A DNA stretch of 64,000 bases, taken from NCBI GenBank assembly GCA_041748175.1, contig JBGTDU010000161.1, forward strand, positions 1 to 64,000, given 5' to 3'. This document shows positions 59,748 to 64,000 of the stretch, piece by piece. Below the pieces are notes generated by a model. It was not told the DNA's origin. It saw nothing but the letters and a program-made list of their open reading frames with translations, and did no database searches. The translations under genes were made by a program, and so were the position numbers. The number at the start of each line of letters is the position of its first letter. The first letter of the stretch is position 1. Source of the stretch: JAHEJB01 sp041748175. GTDB lineage: Bacteria; Bacteroidota; Rhodothermia; Rhodothermales; Rubricoccaceae.

Positions 59748-60239
59748 CTAATCAATCTCAACGAGCAAAGCGTTCTTGCCGACCGCGTCGCCCGGCCCGA
59801 TGTGAATGGCTGCAACGGTCCCGGCGCGAGGTGCACGGAGCTCGTTTTCCATTTTCATTGCCTCCAGAACGACCAATCCCTGCCCTTCCTCAACAGATTG
59901 CCCCGGCTCGACCAGGACGTGGAGGACGAGCCCAGGCATGGGGGCATGAACCTCACGCTCGACCGCAGTATCGTCCAGGTCGAATCCGAAGCGCTCAAGC
60001 AAAAGCGCCGTTTCGTCCTTCACAAATGCATCCTGCGCGATCCCGCCTGTCGTAACCCGGATGCGCTCACCATCCCGCTCGAACGTGACGACGTGCGTCT
60101 GCCCTTCCAGAATGAGGAGACCGGAATTTGGACCAAGCCGTTCGAAGCTGGCATCCAACAACCTGCCATCAAGCGCGAGTCCGTCGTCGTCCCGACTGAC
60201 GTCGAATGCGCGGTCACCTAAACGGATTTGAACGGCCAT
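59748..60239 (-). CDS. Biotin-attachment domain protein (BCCP-like carboxylase subunit)
   Basis: A 163-residue protein ending in a biotinyl domain (~residues 90-163): PMPGLVLHVLVEPGQSVEEG and the biotinylated Lys in LEAMKMENELRAPRAGTV. The N-terminal part (IRLGDRAFDVSRDDDGLAL ...) resembles the region found before the biotin domain in propionyl- or methylcrotonyl-type acyl-CoA carboxylases. Likely the biotin carrier of such a carboxylase, but no carboxylase or transferase subunit is adjacent. Start at ATG 60239; a longer in-frame start lacks family resemblance. Confidence 0.88.
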   Translation of the reverse strand: MAVQIRLGDRAFDVSRDDDGLALDGRLLDASFERLGPNSGLLILEGQTHVVTFERDGERIRVTTGGIAQDAFVKDETALLLERFGFDLDDTAVEREVHAPMPGLVLHVLVEPGQSVEEGQGLVVLEAMKMENELRAPRAGTVAAIHIGPGDAVGKNALLVEID

Positions 60240-60304
60240 GCTTCCTTGGGAAGGGATCCAAAAGATAAACGTCAGCGCATGTAGCTTTGGCGCAGGCTCA
60301 CTAA

Positions 60305-60943
60305 TTGGGATTGTTTTCGCCGCGCACTGTGCATTCACCAATCACGCCCGAACTGCTGCTCGCCGCATACGTCGGCGGGCATTTTCCCATGGCGGATCCG
60401 GATGACGGCGACAAGATCTCATGGTATGCTCCCGACCCACGGGCCATTCTTCCGCTCAACGGACTACACATTTCAAGGTCGTTAGCCCGGACGCTCCGTC
60501 GAGGCGTTTTCGATGTAAGCGTGAGTCGAGCGTTCGAGCCAGTGATGAGGGGATGCGCCGCGCCGACCCTTGGCCGCGAAACGACATGGATTTCGGAGGA
60601 ACTGATTGAACTCTACACCGAACTCCATCGGTTGGGATATGCGCATAGTGTGGAATGTTGGCAATACGGCCAGCTGGTTGGAGGGCTTTATGGTGTGGCG
60701 ATTGGCGGCGCGTTCTTCGGGGAGTCCATGTTCAGCCGTGCTCCCGATGCGTCGAAAGTAGCGATGGTTTGTTTGGTCGAAAGGCTTCGGGCCGGTGGCT
60801 TCACCTTGCTCGACACACAAACGAACACGCCGCATCTGGCCCGACTCGGCGTTGTGGCCATACCGCGCTGGGAATACGAGCGGAGGCTGGCAAGGGCGCT
60901 GCTTCTCTCGTCGGACTGGCGCGCGATCGACGCGAAGACTTGA
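60305..60943 (+). CDS. aat: Leucyl/phenylalanyl-tRNA--protein transferase
   Basis: Adds Leu or Phe to N-terminal Lys/Arg of proteins, targeting them to ClpAP (N-end rule). It has 212 residues with the family sequence: ELLLAAYVGGHFPMADP, the W-Y-x-P-D-x-R motif ISWYAPDPRAILPL (~residue 40), GRETTWISEELIELY, SVECW, GLYGVAIGGAFFGESMFSR, and the closing LLDTQTNTPHLARLGVVAIPR. TTG 60305 is the first start; GTG 60329 is a reasonable alternative. Confidence 0.95.
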   Translation: MGLFSPRTVHSPITPELLLAAYVGGHFPMADPDDGDKISWYAPDPRAILPLNGLHISRSLARTLRRGVFDVSVSRAFEPVMRGCAAPTLGRETTWISEELIELYTELHRLGYAHSVECWQYGQLVGGLYGVAIGGAFFGESMFSRAPDASKVAMVCLVERLRAGGFTLLDTQTNTPHLARLGVVAIPRWEYERRLARALLLSSDWRAIDAKT

Positions 60944-61025
60944 GGACTTCGTAACCCCGGCGTCTTTTCTGAAGGCTATTTTGGAGATACCGTGCGTTCC
61001 TCCGAGGTCTCCGACCCGATTTCTC

Positions 61026-61940
61026 ATGTCCCGCCATCTCTGCCTTGTCCTGGCTCTCGTTCTGGTTGCGTGCTCCGACGCGCCTCTACCCCTTTCCCAA
61101 CAGAGGCCACTTGTGGTCGCCGTTTCTGATACCACGGCGGCGACCACCGAAACGATGGCTGCATTTGATCGGGTGATGAGCATCGCCCACGACGGGGCTT
61201 TCCACGACCGGCCATTTGGTGAGATCGTGCAGGCGGTTGGAGAGGTGCTGATGGGGACGCCGTACCGGGACGGGCTGTTGGACGTGGGCTCAGAAGAAAC
61301 GCTGGTCGTCGATCTGACGGAATTCGATTGCGTGCTCTACGTTGAGAACGTCCTGGCCCTTGCGCGCGGCATCGCCGAGGGGGATTATTCATTCGCTGCC
61401 TACGTGGAGAATTTGGAGAGCCTTCGATACCGCGACGGTACCATGGACGGGTACTGCTCCCGGTTGCACTACTTCACGGACTGGATTTTTGATAACGCAT
61501 CGCGGGAGCACGTGACCAATATCACGCAAGCCATCGGCGGCGAAGCGCTGCCGAAAACCCTCAACTTCATGACAACGCACCGCGATGCCTATGCCCGCCT
61601 CGTCAGCGATACGACGTTTTCCTGCATTGTTGGCATGGAGGAGGCGATCCGGAACCGGCAACTTTTTTATGTACCTCAGGATCGTATTGAAGAGTTGTAT
61701 GGGCTGTTGGAACCTGGCGACGTGATTGCGACGGCCACGGACATCGGAGGGCTCGATGTGACCCACACGGGTTTTGTGCGTCGTTCCGAGGATGGCGCCG
61801 TCGGCTTTCTACACGCCTCAGCTACTGGAGAGGTGAAGGTGGCGGAGGATTTGGTGAACTACATCGCAGCCCACGATTTCCAGATCGGAATCATTGTTGC
61901 TAGGCCGATTGACCCTCGCGACAGAGGGCGAGGAATGTGA
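61026..61940 (+). CDS. DUF1460 lipoprotein (NlpC-like amidase fold)
   Basis: A 304-residue protein with a lipoprotein-like signal (MSRHLCLVLALVLVACSD; Cys at residue 16). The DUF1460 core has GTPYRDGLLDVG, LVVDLTEFDCVLYVENVLALAR with the active-site Cys (~residue 106), YCSRLHYFTDW, and VTHTGFVRR with the catalytic His (~residue 252). DUF1460 enzymes are N-acetylmuramoyl-L-alanine amidase-like peptidases that cut muropeptides. Probably an anchored cell-wall recycling or remodelling enzyme. Its stop overlaps the pfkA start. Confidence 0.9.
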   Translation: MSRHLCLVLALVLVACSDAPLPLSQQRPLVVAVSDTTAATTETMAAFDRVMSIAHDGAFHDRPFGEIVQAVGEVLMGTPYRDGLLDVGSEETLVVDLTEFDCVLYVENVLALARGIAEGDYSFAAYVENLESLRYRDGTMDGYCSRLHYFTDWIFDNASREHVTNITQAIGGEALPKTLNFMTTHRDAYARLVSDTTFSCIVGMEEAIRNRQLFYVPQDRIEELYGLLEPGDVIATATDIGGLDVTHTGFVRRSEDGAVGFLHASATGEVKVAEDLVNYIAAHDFQIGIIVARPIDPRDRGRGM

Positions 61941-62923
61941 TGCCGCCCATGACGTGCATAGGGGTTTATACTTCCGGCGGAGATGCTCCCGGCATGAACG
62001 CGTGCATCCGCGCCGTGGCGCGAAGGGCTCTGGCCGCCGGTCTCAAGGTTTATGGTATTCGCCGTGGCTACGCAGGGATGATCGAGGCCGAATTCATGAA
62101 AATGAACCGCCAGGACGTCTCAAACATCCTCCAGAAAGGAGGCACCGTGCTTAAGAGTGGGCGCAGCATCGAGTTCAGATCAACCCAAGGGCGTGTCCTT
62201 GCTGCCGCGAATCTTCGCGAACGAGGCATTCAGGCCCTCGTGGCCATCGGGGGCGACGGAACGATGCACGGCGCCACCTTGCTTTCCAGGGAGCATGGGA
62301 TTCCAGTCGTCGGTTGCCCGGGCACCATCGACAACGACCTCTTCGGCACCGACGAAACCATCGGGTTCGACACGGCCATTAACACGGCGCTTGAGAGTAT
62401 CGACAAGATCCGCGACACGGCAGATTCCCACGAGCGACTGTTTTTGATTGAAGTGATGGGCCGCGACACAGGGTTTATCGCGGCTGCCTGTGGCATCGGC
62501 GCTGGCGCGGAACTCATCGTGGCTCCCGACGATCTCGAGGACATCGAGACCATCAAAAACCGGCTTGCCGAGTTGATGTCGGAGCAGCATCGGAGCAGCA
62601 TTGTCGTCGTCGCGGAAGGCCCAAGCCTGAACGGTGCACACACCATCGCAAGGGCACTGTCCTCCGACATGCGCTTCGAGAATCTGGACCTTCGCGTGAC
62701 TGTGCTTGGACACGTCCAGCGTGGCGGCTCGCCAACCGCTCGCGACCGCGTCTTGGCGACCCGCCTCGGCGTTGCCGCCGTCGACGCACTTCTGGAAGCT
62801 CAGACCAATATCATGGTTGGCGTCGTAGACGGCAAAATCTCAGCCACGCCCATTGCTGATGTTTGGGGTCGTCGGAAGGAGATCGACCAGAGTTCCTTTG
62901 AGTTGGCGATGGTGGTGAGCTGA
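61940..62923 (+). CDS. pfkA: ATP-dependent 6-phosphofructokinase
   Basis: Committed step of glycolysis: phosphorylates fructose 6-phosphate. It has 327 residues with all PFK motifs: YTSGGDAPGMN (~residue 11), IGGDGTMHGA with the GGDG loop (~residue 105), CPGTIDNDLFGTDETIGFDTA with the catalytic Asp (~residue 130), EVMGRDTGFIAAACGIGAGAE, and LGHVQRGGSP. The Gly after GGDG supports ATP rather than PPi as donor. ATG 61940 overlaps the DUF1460 gene's stop by one base; ATG 61949 is also possible. Confidence 0.96.
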   Translation: MPPMTCIGVYTSGGDAPGMNACIRAVARRALAAGLKVYGIRRGYAGMIEAEFMKMNRQDVSNILQKGGTVLKSGRSIEFRSTQGRVLAAANLRERGIQALVAIGGDGTMHGATLLSREHGIPVVGCPGTIDNDLFGTDETIGFDTAINTALESIDKIRDTADSHERLFLIEVMGRDTGFIAAACGIGAGAELIVAPDDLEDIETIKNRLAELMSEQHRSSIVVVAEGPSLNGAHTIARALSSDMRFENLDLRVTVLGHVQRGGSPTARDRVLATRLGVAAVDALLEAQTNIMVGVVDGKISATPIADVWGRRKEIDQSSFELAMVVS

Positions 62924-63021
62924 GAGGTGGAAGACGCATTGCCACCGATGACAGGAATGTGATTGAGTACGGACACGGACGTAGCTACCGGCCAAAACAC
63001 AAAGCGCGTTCACGGATCCCC

Positions 63022-63185
63022 TGACGGGCTGTTGATTTAATCATCCGTGAGCGAGGCGAGCGGATCTTGGTCGAGATCAAGGCGCGAGATCGCAGGCGTA
63101 TTGGTGATCCGGCGAGATTCTCGCAACGCTGAGATCGATCAAGAGCCGCCGCCGCAGAAAGGAGGAGTAGATCAACAGCCTGCCA
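63022..63185. mobile_element. Long palindromic intergenic element (~164 bp)
   Basis: The left arm TGACGGGCTGTTGATTTAAT is inverted at the right as AGATCAACAGCCTGCCA. The inner parts GGATCTTGGTCGAGATCA and TGATCGATCTCAGC also pair. The whole can fold into one long imperfect hairpin. A solo right arm lies at 9611-9638. Non-coding MITE- or REP-like element. No gene is visible from 62924 to 63231. Confidence 0.55.
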
Positions 63186-63231
63186 AGGAGTAGGTCCGTA
63201 CCTTCGAGCTCTTCCCTCCGACGAGCGATTC

Positions 63232-64000
63232 ATGACCCATCTACGAACACCATCGGCGGAGTTCGAGCAACTTCCCCGAATGGGATATGCTTCGGAAGCC
63301 ATGTATACGCACCGGTGGGGCCTGATAGAGCCCCACCTGTCCCTGGACAAATTTACGCTTGTCGACTGGGGAAGCGATGCTGGATGGTTTAGTGTTCGGG
63401 CCGCCACTGCCTTCCCGTCGGCTACCGTGATCTCCGTTGAAGCCGGACTCATGACGCACGGCAAGGGTATCGCATTGCATCGGCGCATGATCGAAGAGTA
63501 TAGCGTTCCGAACAACTTCCTCATCGACACGCTGTTCGGCCCGACGACGTTCGAGGGCCTTTCTACCGTTCCTTCGGACTACCAGCTGGTCTTGAGTGTC
63601 TTCCACCACATGGGGGATGGCTTCGGGCAGTACCTGACCACCGTGGCCGAATGGAACACGGCATTTTGCAGCCTGATTTTGGGCGCGAATGTTACGTTTT
63701 TCGAAGTTCCAAATGAACATTCCGACGGAGAAACGCCGCATCGCATACGTGAATGGTACGCGGACAGAGATGTCGAGACCGTCCTTTGCGAGGCCATGCA
63801 GGATGGACATGTAGAAGCAGACTTGCAGCTCCTGGGGGCTACGGAACATGGCGAAAAAGGACCGCGGAAGATGTTCAAAATCTCCCTGAAAAGCCCCCGA
63901 GAAGCCGTCCTGGCCGGGACAATCGCCACGCACATCGAGGCGGCAGGAAGGACGATGCGCCTGCGTCCTTACCAATGGCTTAAGCTGAAGGCCTTTGGAG
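63232..64000 (+). CDS. Class I methyltransferase-like protein, runs off window end
   Basis: Open from ATG 63232 through the last base (256 codons seen). The region LVDWGSDAGWFSVRAATAFP (~residues 43-62) resembles the SAM-binding motif I strand and Gly loop. It is followed by an acidic strand end in VISVEAG, where the Glu would contact the ribose, and later YQLVLSVFHHMGDGFGQYL resembles motif IV with the SVFHH seen in several methyltransferases. The last visible residues (LRPYQWLKLKAFG) do not finish a domain. Substrate unknown. Preceded by a palindromic element. Confidence 0.7.
   Translation, partial: MTHLRTPSAEFEQLPRMGYASEAMYTHRWGLIEPHLSLDKFTLVDWGSDAGWFSVRAATAFPSATVISVEAGLMTHGKGIALHRRMIEEYSVPNNFLIDTLFGPTTFEGLSTVPSDYQLVLSVFHHMGDGFGQYLTTVAEWNTAFCSLILGANVTFFEVPNEHSDGETPHRIREWYADRDVETVLCEAMQDGHVEADLQLLGATEHGEKGPRKMFKISLKSPREAVLAGTIATHIEAAGRTMRLRPYQWLKLKAFG

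Overview
The window looks like a chromosome piece from a GC-rich member of the Rhodothermota/Bacteroidota. The evidence is a complete Bat (aerotolerance) locus, a PorV/PorQ-type beta-barrel protein, a long SecA ending in a SEC-C zinc motif, a K+-dependent type of membrane pyrophosphatase, and intergenic regions full of short word-like repeats. The taxonomic call is inference from gene content; there is no rRNA in the window.

Layout. 1-3.6 kb: 3' part of a P1B-4 metal ATPase, a hypE relic, and a Fic protein preceded by a duplicated five-site operator-like array; then tRNA-Val, followed by a copy of its own 3' end. 4-9.6 kb: nitroreductase-like protein, secreted DUF5683-like protein, MscS channel, endonuclease V, HAD 5'-nucleotidase. 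9.6-18.9 kb: minus-strand Bat locus (DUF58, BatD-like, sirtuin, BatA, BatB, two TPR/BatC proteins, BatD, BatE) with pyrimidine-rich leaders (on the mRNA strand) between genes. 19-25.5 kb: purQ, an internally duplicated small protein, an ABC-F ATPase, an IVP four-helix protein, a sugar-phosphate transferase, an amino-acid racemase. 25.7-31 kb: tRNA-Gln with two 105-bp repeats carrying its own 3' end, then prs, rplY, pth, hppA. 31-35 kb: a diheme cytochrome and its broken partial duplicate, two NTF2-like genes (one frameshifted), small orphan genes. 35-36.8 kb: a two-lipoyl acyltransferase E2.

36.9-42.9 kb is the accessory region of most interest. A tyrosine-recombinase homologue that lacks both catalytic arginines and the tyrosine is followed by three separate copies of its own C-terminal segment. 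Toxin-antitoxin genes lie between them (HicAB with a gutted hicA, RHH-PIN, ParDE, an orphan antitoxin, DUF433 with a 12-residue DUF5615 stub), together with two unknown cassette-like units. Three of the minus-strand units are each preceded by a homologous repeat, and parts of these repeats resemble integron attC sites. A smaller version of the same theme occurs before recN: a duplicated recN 5' end and an antitoxin pseudogene.

43-64 kb is mostly housekeeping: lipoprotein, PorV/PorQ-like protein, secA, recN, an ATP-grasp plus carbon-nitrogen hydrolase pair, TfoX-N protein, relA/spoT, HU-like protein, ruvX, def, ZIP transporter, sugar-nucleotide-type dehydratase, a biotinyl protein, aat, a DUF1460 protein, pfkA, and a methyltransferase-like gene running off the end. 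At least two inverted-repeat element families (about 150-170 bp) are scattered through the window.
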